Shown here: positions 36,263-47,391 of the stretch, piece by piece | Position numbering within the stretch: position 1 is the first letter of the stretch | How the letters are laid out: each line of letters opens with the position of its first letter | Source of the DNA: Narthecium ossifragum | Lineage: Eukaryota > Streptophyta > Magnoliopsida > Dioscoreales > Nartheciaceae | Reading direction: 5' to 3' | DNA: 64,000 bases | NCBI GenBank assembly: GCA_963920575.1 | Contig: OY986964.1 | Location: forward strand, 37,540,468 to 37,604,467 | Notes under the pieces: generated by a model | Told to the model about the DNA's origin: nothing | Databases searched by the model: none | What the model saw: only the letters and a program-made list of their open reading frames with translations | Program-made: the position numbers and the translations under genes

Positions 36263-37782
36263 ATGGAAGAACAATCTGCATCAAAAGCATCACATAAATC
36301 ACGACATCGAAAGCAAAACTCTGCTTTTAGAGAATTGATAACATGCTCAACTTCAAATGCCAGGAGCAAGCCGGACATTGCTCAACTGGTTGATCAAGTA
36401 AAGCATCCTCTTTTTTCTATTTTTTTCCCGCCTTTGTTTCTGTAGTTAATACTTTCTTCTGATCTTTAACACATGTTGGATGTCTAACTTCAAAATTCTC
36501 TCTACTAATTCACATTAGGTGAAACATAAAATTGAGTCATGCATACAATCTTATATGACGAAAGAAGAGGTGGCGAAAAAACTTAAAGAAGAGGGTAACA
36601 TAGACCCTTGGCTTACCGAGGAAGGTCAGTACACTTTACTTGAGCATTACATTCCCTTTTTCGTTTCTTAACATTTTTATAGGCCTTTTGGAATAGCTAA
36701 GAAGTTTCACCTACTTGTGCATATTGAACTCAATGATCGATAGTGTGCAACATATATACTATCTTGTAATGTTGCTTTGTCTCACTTAGTATGAGAATAT
36801 CTGTCTGATTCCAGTCTTCTTATTTCCTTTTTTCTGTTGTATTTTTATTTTCAGTATGGAGGAGACTACAGAAGCAAAACCCTAAGTTTTTCGTTGAATA
36901 CGATCTAAGATTAAAGCTAGTAGAACAAATCAACATGTTTAATAGCTTAGCTGAGCACCAATGCAAATTGATGGGTTATGTTTCAGGAACTGAGGTTCCT
37001 CTTATTTCTTGTCAAAATGGAGGTCACTCGTCTTCTGGTAAGTTTAAACTTTTACTTCAAGAATATCAGCTCTTCTTTATCTTATTTATCAGGACAGTGT
37101 TGTAAGTGTTTTGTCCTTGTATATAATATGTCATTGCTGATCAAAACAAGAATCGAATGATTCTCAATTTTCACATCATCTTGCACATTCATATAGGCCC
37201 AAATCTGGTCGAATCAATCGTAGCGGGGGCAAGATCTGATCAATCTCACATAAATTCAATTAGATGCAACCCATCAAATTATCAGGCAAATGAAGGATTT
37301 TCTGCACTGAGCAACTTCTGTTACAGCCAATCAGAATCTAAGAACAAGTGAGAACTTTCCTAATTCTGCCATATAATAGCTACTTCAGCCTCTATTTTTC
37401 TAACTCTCATCAACAATAGCTGGTTTTATACAATATCTCATGTAATTGACATGTTTCATACTTTCCATCTTGCAGAAAAGGTGCAGCCTGTATCCCTGGA
37501 GTGAATGCAATAATGACACCAAATTCAGATATGACCATGAAATCTGGAACAAATACGTCTGGTTTAAATGGTCTTCCTCCGGAGCTCACTAAGAAATCAG
37601 AGATGAAAAGTGGAGCATCTAACAACAAAATGTCTTCCTCTGATAAAGCAACTTGGAAGCAGCAAGTACAGATTGAGGATCAGAATTCAAAATTGGAAGA
37701 ACTTCCTCGAAAATTCAGCTTCTCTGACTTGTCAGGGTTCATAGATGATCTTGATTATTCTGTGAATCCTGAATGGAAATAG
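36263..37782 (+). CDS. Plant-specific protein with A_thal_3526 (TIGR01589) domain
   Basis: Five exons (36263-36397, 36519-36624, 36855-37037, 37197-37347, 37476-37782) join in frame to 293 residues. The domain covers about residues 46-115: VKHKIESCIQSYMTKEEV, then KKLKEEGNIDPWLTEEVW, then LQKQNPKFFVEYDLRLKL and EQINMFNSLAEHQ. This helical module is restricted to plants and has no known function. The N-terminus is basic and Ser-rich (KASHKSRHRKQNSAF), and the C-terminal half is polar and low in conserved features, ending LSGFIDDLDYSVNPEWK. The start Met directly follows a probable splice acceptor, so an upstream coding exon is not excluded. Confidence 0.85.
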
Positions 37783-38373
37783 TCCAATGTCTCAAAACTA
37801 AGGTCTTGGTGTTAAATTTCTTGTAATTGAGCATCATTCACTATTTATTCTTTATTGGGGTTATGGTACTATATTCACTCTTAACTTATTTTGGATTGAA
37901 GGAGTACTTATACTGTTATGTTTAATGTAAAGAGAAACTTCTTATAAGTAAAATCAATATCTCCTTGGCGTAACTAAAGGATGGATTTACTCAAATTTTC
38001 GAGTTCAAAACTCGTCTCAACTGCAATATTGAGTCTCATGGAATAAGCCATTTAGAAAGGAATGCATGCTTGGTCTGACACTTGATTCTTGGGAAAGGGC
38101 TCTATAATTTTAACTATAGAGCAACAGCTTAACCACCCAATAGATTAACTATTCATAAAGTCTCAACAAAACATCAACTCCTCAAGAATAGCAAAACAAG
38201 TCCAAAGAAAGGCAAAAAGGTTTTCTCAGTTCTGTACACCAAACCATTAACTCTGGTAGTTAAGTTAGTTGCACCGCTAGCTTACTCATGCAAGCAATAG
38301 CAAACCTATTCCTCCGCTTATTAAGCTGCATGCTTCTTCTATCCTCTTCTTTGTAGCTGTTCTCAACCAGAAG
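37783..38373 (+). other. Intergenic stretch
   Basis: This 590-bp AT-rich stretch holds the 3' UTR of the A_thal_3526 gene and the promoter of the tandem-repeat membrane protein. No further gene or clear element is seen. Confidence 0.5.
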
Positions 38374-39207
38374 ATGATCTACGGCGGCGCCATCAATGGC
38401 AGCGGCCCATCCCCGGTGATCCCTTTCGTTCTAGTCAGCATCGTCGCAGTGTTCATCAGAGGCCCAGAGATGGAACTATCCATCGACTATGAAATGATGG
38501 GCACATACTTGTTGTGTTCCATTCCGTTCCTTTCATTTCTGATAATCAGCTTCTCCAGCAATCTGATGATTGTGACTCCTCTCTTGTTCGTTCTCGTATG
38601 TATCTTGCTTCAGAATCTCCAGATAGGTCCCCTTGTACTTGTGGTGATGATTCACATAGCCGCCGTCAGGTACTACAGGGATAAGAGAAGGCCTCCCTGT
38701 CGCCTGGAGGAGTTCCCGGAGGAGTCACCGGAGAGAAGGTTTAGGTATGATTCCTGCAACAATGGCAGCAACTTTGAGAGGGTTAGGGGCGATTCATGGA
38801 GCTCCGGCGATAATTGTGAGAGGAGGTCAAGGTGCGATTCATGGAACTCCGGCGATAATTATGAGAGGAGGTCAAGGTGCGATTCATGGAACTCTGGCGA
38901 CAATGGTGAGAGGAGGTTTAGGTATGATTCTTGTAACTCCAGTGACAATGGTGAGAGGAGGTTTAGGTATGATTCTTTTAACTCCAGTGACTATGGTGAG
39001 AGGTGGTTTAGGGATTACTGGTGGAACTCCGGCAACGGATCCGAGGACCAAGGGCCCGGCCTGGGCTTTTACCTGCTCATGTTGCTCTACTTCGTCCTTT
39101 ATAGGGTGTACACTTGTGGTGACGAAGATGAGGAGTGTGGATGGGGAGGATGGCTATCTATGATAGCTTTGCCATGTTTCCTTTTCTTCTTCAACTTTGT
39201 AAACTGA
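38374..39207 (+). CDS. Membrane protein with 15-residue tandem repeats, unknown function
   Basis: An intronless 277-residue frame. The N-terminal 105 residues hold about three hydrophobic segments (PVIPFVLVSIVAVFI, TYLLCSIPFLSFLIISF, MIVTPLLFVLVCILLQ with IGPLVLVVMIHIAAV). Residues about 119-220 are about seven copies of a 15-residue unit, consensus ERRFRYDSCNSGDNG, with alternating basic, acidic and aromatic residues. The C-terminus has two more hydrophobic stretches around an acidic Cys motif (CGDEDEECGWGGW). I do not recognise the family. The unbroken frame through varied repeat copies supports real coding. The start used is the first ATG of the frame. Confidence 0.65.
   Translation: MIYGGAINGSGPSPVIPFVLVSIVAVFIRGPEMELSIDYEMMGTYLLCSIPFLSFLIISFSSNLMIVTPLLFVLVCILLQNLQIGPLVLVVMIHIAAVRYYRDKRRPPCRLEEFPEESPERRFRYDSCNNGSNFERVRGDSWSSGDNCERRSRCDSWNSGDNYERRSRCDSWNSGDNGERRFRYDSCNSSDNGERRFRYDSFNSSDYGERWFRDYWWNSGNGSEDQGPGLGFYLLMLLYFVLYRVYTCGDEDEECGWGGWLSMIALPCFLFFFNFVN
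38731..39030 (+). repeat. 45-bp coding tandem repeat, about 7 copies
   Basis: The unit begins GAGAGGAGGTTTAGGTATGA and includes TCCGGCGATAATGG. Middle copies are nearly identical at DNA level (for example 38820-38864 and 38865-38909), outer copies are more diverged. One copy (near 38776) is 42 bp, so the frame is kept. Confidence 0.85.
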
Positions 39208-39592
39208 GCTGAAGACAAAAGCATGGACACAACTTGGCATGCATTCCATGTTGAAGCAATGTAGTCTTTGTACTGTACAGAAGAGAAGGGAAAACTTAAT
39301 AGCAACAGACACAAATCTTTCTCCTCTCCCATAAAAATCTTTTGCCATCTTTCCTTGTATTCAGTACCAACAACCTGATTGGCTTCACAAGCACTCAATA
39401 ATGTATTACCAATAGAAGCACGCTTACAATATTTCCAACACAAGAGTAGAAGTGATGTTCATGGAGCACATAGACACCAATGTCATAATTAGAAGCTAGA
39501 AGCAGGGAGCACTCTGTCAGATAACAGGGGAAACCATATTAAATAGCTCACACACCAATCAAGGTTCATACTAGCAGAATAATAACTAATTT

Positions 39593-41140
39593 TTAGGCGG
39601 CAGCCTCTTCCAGCAATTGCTTCACCTTGGTGATGTAATCACTCATGGCCTCCTCCTGCGACTTTCCTGTTGATGCAAGTTACTCCAATGAGCACAAGAG
39701 TATGAACAACAGATGTACAAATTATATATAGGCTATGCAGATTTAACAGGACCTTCGACAGCCTTCCAAGCATCCCACTTCGCTCTATCCCTCATGTGGA
39801 ATATGGAAGGACGGGCTGCAGAAAAATAATCATGAAATTCAAGTAGAAAAGCTCTTCTAACCCACTAAAAGATAGATTATTGAAAAGGCATATTGGTCAA
39901 AATCGATTGCATTAATTTATGAAAAGAAATGTAGATAACCAAGCTGTGAAACACAAAACAGAGAATCGTGCACTATCAGATGAACACAAAAATGAGCGTA
40001 ACTTGCGAAACAAAATAAGATATTATTGTATCTGAAATGATAATAGTGAAAATGGTTTTATATATAAGAAAGCAATCGAGGTATGCAGCCTACTAACCTA
40101 CAAGTGAAGTTCTGCAAATAAATAAAATCCTTGCAGTGAAGCCAATATGAAGGCTATTCTATTTTTATGCAACTGATAAACAAGTAAATATAGTACTCTT
40201 TGGATTATGCAAACATGATTCGTACGATCAAATGTAATGGGAAAAAGAAAACTATAATATGCCCATGAGAAGTGACAGGTGGAAACTGGCAGAAATGCTG
40301 ATATCTCAGGTAAACATCTGGAGTTTGCAATGCAAAAACAATAAGCATTTGATGGTTAACTTCTTAGTCTGGGGCAGGGTTGAACTCCAGAAATCACCCT
40401 TTTTCACACTCTGTCAAAGACTTGGAAACTATTGGCATCTTAAAGAGCATGTTAGTAATTTCTGAGTTGGCCCCGTGTGCAGAAAACTCAAATTTTTTAA
40501 TGAAACGGATGAAAAGAAATAGGATTCTTAAAATCACATTGTTACGAAGAATAGAAATGTTTACTTAGCGATGTGTGTACAGAATTAGTGCCACTAGAGT
40601 GGAGACATGTAAGAAGCTGTTCTCGAGCATCTTTAGACATAAATACTTTAGCAAACCACTTATAATTGCAGAGAGATTAATTACAACTCATAATATGTTT
40701 GCAACCAAAAATTGATAGGAAATAAAGCAGGATATGAGATAGAAGTTCTAGACAACGATAACCCTCTAAGCAGTCACATGAGAACCATTTACAATGTCGA
40801 AGTAACCCCCCTAACTAATATAACATTGAAAAAGGAAGGTCAGATGCTACATAAAGTAATGACCATGCAACTAAAAAAGAAGTTCGATTAAAGGATCTCT
40901 GTCCAGGTCCATACTTGAGATAAGAGCACAACATCTAGCCACCATGATTCAGATATAAGCAAAGACTGCATGAGAAGGCAAATGGGCAATTTCGGCCGGA
41001 TAATGCAAATGTATATACATACTGGTGGTTACTGGTCCAACAGTTGCTTGCTTGAAGAGCCCATAAAGGATCAACTTATTCGCGTCGGTGGTGCTCTCAG
41101 GCAGAGTTTTGGCTTTTTCAGCATGCTCTTCAAAGTCTTC
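39593..41140 (-). CDS. Small cytosolic acyl-CoA-binding protein (ACBP), 5' exon missing
   Basis: Three coding exons are seen on the minus strand: 41140-41023, 39815-39753 and 39666-39593. They encode EDFEEHAEKAKTLPESTTD..., LILYGLFKQATVGPVTTTRP, RDRAKWDAWKAVEGKSQEEA and MSDYITKVKQLLEEAAA. This is the class I ACBP of about 90 residues that binds long-chain acyl-CoA esters in the cytosol. The Lys of the YKQATVG motif and the aromatic residues of the C-terminal helix are kept, but the second Tyr of the motif is Phe. The first exon, usually only a few codons (MxLQ-type), is not found between 41141 and 41627 and probably lies in the assembly gap. The gene is convergent with the tandem-repeat protein, 386 bp apart. 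Confidence 0.93.
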
Positions 41141-41627
41141 CTGCAATATACGTAAAAGAATCTATGATGGGCAGGCGATTGCTCATTCGTCCGGACCGTA
41201 AAGACAAAGAGCATAACATAAATACAGAGCTCTGCTAGAGTTAGACTGCTACACAGGCGAAAATAAGATCTCGTGGAGCAGATCTATCACTTTCTTAGTC
41301 CTCGTAGTCATACTGCCATGCCACAAACAGCCTATTACAAACAACGATCGTTCTTACCGACATCCTTCACAAACATCCCAATCTCATGAAATCCTCCAAA
41401 CATCGTCGATCTAACAAGGCAATCTTTCTTTCTTGGCACAGATCTAACATTTCTTTGCAGTGACGAAAGCTTTTATCCAGAAATACACAAAATTGCTTCC
41501 CATACACAAAGATTCAGACACCAATCGAGAAAAAATAGACTCCACTGGAGATTACAGCCAAAAATTCGATATTTTCCACTGATTTAACACTATATAGTGG
41601 ATAAATAGACCAAAAGGAAACAGACGC

Positions 41628-41827
41628 NNNNNNNNNNNNNNNNNNNNNNNNNNNNNNNNNNNNNNNNNNNNNNNNNNNNNNNNNNNNNNNNNNNNNNNNN
41701 NNNNNNNNNNNNNNNNNNNNNNNNNNNNNNNNNNNNNNNNNNNNNNNNNNNNNNNNNNNNNNNNNNNNNNNNNNNNNNNNNNNNNNNNNNNNNNNNNNNN
41801 NNNNNNNNNNNNNNNNNNNNNNNNNNN
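41628..41827. other. Assembly gap (200 N)
   Basis: A run of exactly 200 N. It probably hides the first exon and leader of the ACBP gene. Confidence 0.99.
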
Positions 41828-42274
41828 AATCATGATGTCAGCAAATCGAAACTAATTGAAACCGATTTGTCATCAAATCGAAACCGATTTGCATAGATTA
41901 TACCAAAAATGGAAATAAAACAACTCATAACTGTCATAAATTGATTACAATTATATATAATGCCTCAAATATGCAATATATATAAAGTAGGGGTAAAAGT
42001 GTCATGCAAAATACCTAACCTCCCATAACTGCCTTAAAATGGTATTAACCCATTAAAACATCATACAGTGATGTACCAGTGAATAAGTTTACTAGATTTG
42101 ATGTAAACACTAATAATCTATAAAATTTATCTGGGATTCCTAATCCCATGATTGGATGGGCTTTATGCAAAAAGGTATTGTGGGCGGGGGGTTTTATGCA
42201 AAAACCCCACCTACCCCCGACCTGCCTCTCCTCTTCTCTCCCCCGATGGTTTCCTCTCTCTCTTCATCCTCACC

Positions 42275-42598
42275 TCACCGGCGGAGGAGGGTGCAGGCGG
42301 CTTTCTCGCGGGCGGCGGGGGATCCGGTCTTGAGGGCGCGGACCAGCGGACGGATGGTATCAGCGGAGGCGATGAGGTCCTGGGAGTGGGAGGAGGAAAG
42401 GGGATCGCCGATTGTGAGCTTGAGGTCATCGATCTGGGCGAGGCGGAGGAGGGCGCAAGCGGCATTCTCACAGGCGGCGGGGGATCCGGTCTTGAGGGCG
42501 CGGACGAGTGGACGGATGGCACTAGCGGAGGCGATGAGGTCCTTGTTCTCGTCGCAGAGGGAGAGGTTGAGGATGGCGGTGACGCCGTACTCATGGAG
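42275..42598 (-). pseudogene. ARM-repeat (PUB-like) gene fragment with internal duplication
   Basis: The minus-strand frame reads LHEYGVTAILNLSLCDENKD, then LIASASAIRPLVRALKTGSP, then AACENAACALLRLAQIDDLK. The first of these ARM-repeat motifs is then repeated (DLIASADTIRPLVRALKTGS) before a stop at 42275. This is the armadillo region of plant U-box/ARM E3 ligases and their relatives. Only about two and a half ARM repeats remain, the upstream sequence (to about 42655) is shifted out of frame, and there is no U-box. GC content is far above the flanks. It is best read as a captured or duplicated fragment. Confidence 0.8.
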
Positions 42599-42799
42599 CT
42601 GGGGATCGGGACGGTGCTCGGGTGGGCTCCCGACGTGGACGAAGGGCGGGGAGGTTGAGCGGCGTCGAGGAAGATGGGGAGGGGGGGTGCTGGATCCGAG
42701 GAGAGGAAGAGAGGGGCCGCCGGCGAGAGTTTGGGAGAGGAGAACAGAGGAGGACGAGAGGAAGAGAGGAGCGGTGAGCCGGTGAGGTTTTGGTTTTTT

Positions 42800-43865
42800 A
42801 TTTATTTATTCTTAAACGGGTAAACGGGTTGATTTCGTGTCGGGTCGGGTCGCGGGTCATGACCCGGATTGCCACTCCTACTGATGGGTATAATATAAAT
42901 TAAAATAATATTATTATATTAATATAAATGTGCCCGCAGAGGGAGCCATTGATGGGTATAACTATGCCACGTTATCGTGCTATGTCATGTGACGATGTGA
43001 TCTTTTTTCGCGTCCGCTGGAAGTGGAGGTCACGTGTGCGTCGTCGGCAAGAACGCCCTCGACACCATCGAGCCATACGGCCCAGTGGAGGACGGGCCGA
43101 CATCGATGCCGACGATAGCGGAGGAGTGGGCGTATGATGGATATGGCAAATAAGCGGGCGTTGATATAAGAGGGATTAGCAGGAGGAGGCGTCGAACAGG
43201 ACAGGTGGGGTGTTAATATTATACTTTAATTAATATAATATATATTATCATATTATTAAGTAATTTATTAAAACCAAGGTGAATATTTATGTATTATTAT
43301 ATTATTAATTCAATCACCAATATTATTAATTTACTTTACACGTCACTAATTCCTATTCCTATTTCACCTTTTTCATCCAATATTATTAAATTTATTTTTC
43401 ACGTCACCAATCTCAAGTAATCATTATCTTCTTATCCTCACTTTTTTCAACCAAACGTGGGATAAATTTTATCCCATAATTTATCCCGGGTTACTAATCC
43501 ACATCCCCTCTTATCCTGGAATAGACTATCCCGCAACCAAACGTGAGAGGTTTTTCTTTTCCTCTTAGGGATGCACGCCAATACGCCATATTCGGATAAG
43601 TTTGTCCGGTTGCTTCGAGATAGGAGGCCAACCCGATAGGAGGCAAGCGAACGGTGGATATTGCTTCACGATCCACGGACGGTGGTGGTTTCGATAACAC
43701 TTGATGTCATTTTTATTGCCGAATATATTGGACATCAAGTCCATTGGCCCACTAGGCTCTCTGGCTGAGCCCAAGCGGGGCCTGCTGGGCTTCCACTTGC
43801 AGTCCTCATGGGACTAATGGGTGTTTTAAGGGATTCTAATTGCCTTTTGACTCAGAAAGTCATAT

Positions 43866-43924
<59 letters not shown>

Positions 43925-44220
43925 ATATAAAGAAAGATAGAAATCCTACGTCTTTAATTTTCTTCTTCTAAATTTTCTAAAATTATACAAATGAGATGAG
44001 TCGATACTTTTTATGGGCTGCTATCAGAATTAAGTTCATTACTAGAATGGAAGAGGCGTCTCATTATTGTATACAAATTGCTAAAAAATATAATTAGAAT
44101 AGAAACAAAAAGAGTAGCTACACACCCAAAACAGGCGGGAAACACACGGCCCCACCTCCACCTCCAAGATGACGTCCAATTAACTATTAGCGTGGTGGTC
44201 CAGTCCAGAGGAAAGCTTCG
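42800..44220. other. Intergenic stretch
   Basis: It contains transposon-like text (CGGGTCGCGGGTCATGACCC near 42846-42865), AT-rich repeats at 43205-43400, and the microsatellite at 43868-43922. No credible gene is seen. Confidence 0.4.
43868..43922 (+). repeat. (CT)n microsatellite
   Basis: An uninterrupted TC/CT run of about 55 bp. Confidence 0.95.
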
Positions 44221-44276
44221 ATTGCCTTTATATACCTATAATAAGAATAGAGGATTGAAGGCGGGTATAAAGACCA

Positions 44277-44643
44277 ATGGAAACGAAGCCATTCGCGCCG
44301 CTGCTACTGCTACTTCTTCAAGAGAGGAAGAGCTACAACCGCCGGATCCGAGATGGACGGCAATCATCCATTCAATGCCGGGGAAGAGACGGACTCACCA
44401 TCCGCCCGAGCCACCAACGCCAGAACGGGCGCCCCAGGAGCAGCATCAGCCAGTGGTTCGTCGGCCAACGCTGGTTCCGACGCCAGAGCAACTGGGCCGC
44501 CGGAGAGCACCGAGGTACGTACGTCCTTTGACTTGTCTAGCACCCGCTTTACCGACCCAAATCCGCGACTAATACGCTTTCAAGCTTGGTGGGCCGAGCC
44601 GGACCTGATTTTCGAATCAAGACCTGTTTGGGCCTTAAATTAA
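44277..44643 (+). CDS. Possible hypothetical short gene
   Basis: A TATA-like stretch (TTTATATACC at 44227-44236) lies about 50 bp upstream of an ATG at 44277, and a second ATG in another frame lies at 44353. The second frame reads MDGNHPFNAGEETDSPSARA and continues Ala/Ser/Gly-rich to about 44517, where GAGGTACGT looks like a splice donor; read through, it stops at 44643. No downstream exon is recognised. It may be the first exon of a gene whose rest is lost, or a chance frame in GC-rich sequence. Confidence 0.25.
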
Positions 44644-47391
44644 TGTGCTCTACGCCATCTTTTGAACAAGTTGGCGCTGGTTCATAGCATCTCTAACCAT
44701 ATTCTCCAAAATAAAGAATGCAACGATCATAAAAAATATATATAAATGTGTTTTGGAGGATTGATTCTCTATACTGTTTCTTGATTTCAATATTTCACCT
44801 TAATACATTCTACACCCCTCTTATTAAAACATAATTAATATATATAATACAAATAACTTTTAATTCTAATATATGATATTTATAAAATTAATTTCATGAC
44901 AAAATTATCGTTAATATCTTTGAAACGAGACTAATATTGTTGTTGTGCATTGGATGTCTTGTATTCTGTCCCTGGCTCGACTATGACACACTTTAGTATC
45001 AAATTAATTCTTAGAATGCATCTAATCATGTAAAATGATAAATATAATCATTTTAATATAAAAGGATATTAAAGACTAAAACCGTCATTCAATCCATTTG
45101 GAGAACCTATAGAGTCACGCTGTAGCAACTCTATCTTTATATCTCGATTATTGAGATAGGGTATGATTGGAATGCCAATTGGTCTCTATTTTGGACTACG
45201 GTTGGAGATGCTCTTAGAGATTCTTGCTTTTTAGACTCAGTCCGGGTCCGCATCCAATCCAATAAGGTCGAATTTGGTCGTCTCTTATTAAAGAATCTTT
45301 AAAAATGATTTTTATTTTTATTTTTTATTTTTTTGGTTACTGACGTGTGACGTGTCGCTTAGAAGCACAGGCCTCCGACTGACGTGTCGCTTTATCTCCC
45401 TGCATATTTGGTGCTATGCAGCCACGTAGCCTAGTAACCGTGCCTACCTCCGGTGCGGGCCTCACTGGTCACTTTACCGAGTCGAGTTATGGGGTCTTTC
45501 TCGCTGTTCTCCTTCTCTTATTTTTATTCGGTCTAGTGGTAAACTAGTAATAAACAAGAGACGGAGACGAGCTCGTGAGGAACGTGGAGGAGAGATGGAT
45601 CATCTCGCATCCATCGTTCTCTGATCCGTAGATGGTTAGTGCTGATCGCTCTCCTCCCTCTTTTTTCTTTGCATTCCATTGTTGTAAGGGATTCAAACCG
45701 TCCCAGCTCCCTACTTTTGGATTTAATCGCTTTAATCTATCATTGAATCTCGTCGGTGTGTCTCTTTCTTGCTTCTTTTGGTGGGTATATGGTACTGATG
45801 CGTGTTCTAGCTTGGGAATTGGCTTCTTTTTGTCTTTTCTGTTTTGTTTCTGAGCAATTGAAGATATCAGTGGTTACTTTTCCCTAGCATCACCGTGATT
45901 TACTTGAATTTTGATGAAAGATGGCCTTTTTATACTGCATTGGGTCTTTGATTCCTAATGAGGCGAATCTTACCTTTGGTTTTAAGTCTGAGTTGTTTGG
46001 TTTCTTGATAGATGCCCATCGGGAAATCTATAGTTTTTAGCTTTCTTTGCTTAAAATCGCACCTTTCTTCTTCCTATTCGTAGATAAAGAACCCCCTTGA
46101 TTTATTTTTTCTCCCATTGTTTCAAAAAAAAAATTATCTTTTACTAGCTAAAGGATTAATTTCCAGCTAGTATGTTCTTCATAAAGTGGACAGTTTAGAT
46201 CACTGTTATGCTGGGTATATGTATATGTTTTCCACATAGCTTTCCTTGAATATTGAAGAGGACTACTGTGTGTTATTCTGTCTATTGCTTCCCTTTGTTG
46301 TTAGAAATTCGAATAGATAATAGCTGGCAACTCTTTGGTTAACAAGATACTAATTATTAGTGAAGATTTCTCGAATTTATCTCGTCCTTTGTACCTGATG
46401 CATACAGAATACGACCATTATCTATCTTCATCCTTCGCCTTCTTCATCCTTCGCCTTCTTCATTCTTTCCATCATACCATTATGCTTGATGTATTCTACT
46501 GGTGTCTTGTAATCTTGCAAGAAGTTGTTATTAGGAGGTGTAAACTGTCAGTTAGAAATAGGCATAAATGCCCTTGTTTTGGACTTGAAAACACGTTTTG
46601 AAAAGGAGGCTGTGAGCTTCATCCAGGTACTATCATATAATCCCATGCCTTTGTTCTGGCATCTCTTCAACTTACAACTTCAGGGATTGAACTAAATGGT
46701 ACCAGTTTTTGTCACAAAGTGAAGCTTACGGTGTATCCAGTAAATGATCTCTCCGTTTATGAAGAGCTTGTGATTTCTGTCCATGAACCAAATTCCTGTG
46801 CCTCGCTTTTTTCTGGCTTCGTGTAACTATCTTTTACTTGTCCTTATCTCGACCATCAACAAGATGCATCAGAGGGAATCTGCAATGCTTTGAGGATCAA
46901 AGCCAATGGAATGGTATCTCTATATGGCGGAGACAATACAATAGCAAAATGATTGGATCTTAGCTTCTCAACCAAATCTTAGTTTTACCAATGCCTGATT
47001 TCGATATTATGTGTCAACATGCCTGCCTGCCTACCAAATCAGGTGCCTGAGATTACAAGCTAGTCCTATTCCATTGGTATCTCTGGTCCATGCTTGGTTA
47101 GCATTGATCTCATAGAATTTCCATAATGCTGGATTATTGTGTTTTTAGTATAAAGGACAGCTTTCTTACGTCAAGTGTATCTTAAACTACCTTATGAATT
47201 CTTGATATGCCTACATTAAATGGATCCATCTTGTCAAAGAGAGAGGAAAGCATACCCGAGTATTAGAAATCCCTAACTAATTTTTTTGTAAATTGATGTC
47301 ATTTCTTTATTTTTGTCCTGAGTATGAAGAATTGTTGCATTCTAAACTACAGAAACTGAGGAACACAAAAACACAAGAGAGATCCATTTCG
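44644..47391 (+). other. Intergenic region and 5' leader of the transporter gene
   Basis: 44644-45500 is AT-rich without a gene. From about 45540 the sequence looks like the leader of the transporter gene: a purine-rich exon ending near CCGTAGATG|GTTAGTG at 45634 and then a long T-rich intron. A last splice acceptor (CTAAACTACAG) sits at about 47342-47352, 40 bp before the start codon. Confidence 0.5.

Noticed and set aside
38731..39030. A CRISPR-like array
   Set aside because: The units are contiguous 45-bp coding repeats without spacers, in a plant nuclear gene.
41552..41833. A 93-residue frame across the N gap
   Set aside because: It is mostly unknown bases and carries no evidence of coding.
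47293..47391. The upstream ATG as the transporter start
   Set aside because: The extra 33 residues do not resemble the family and lie partly before a likely splice acceptor; the ATG at 47392 fits the usual N-terminus.
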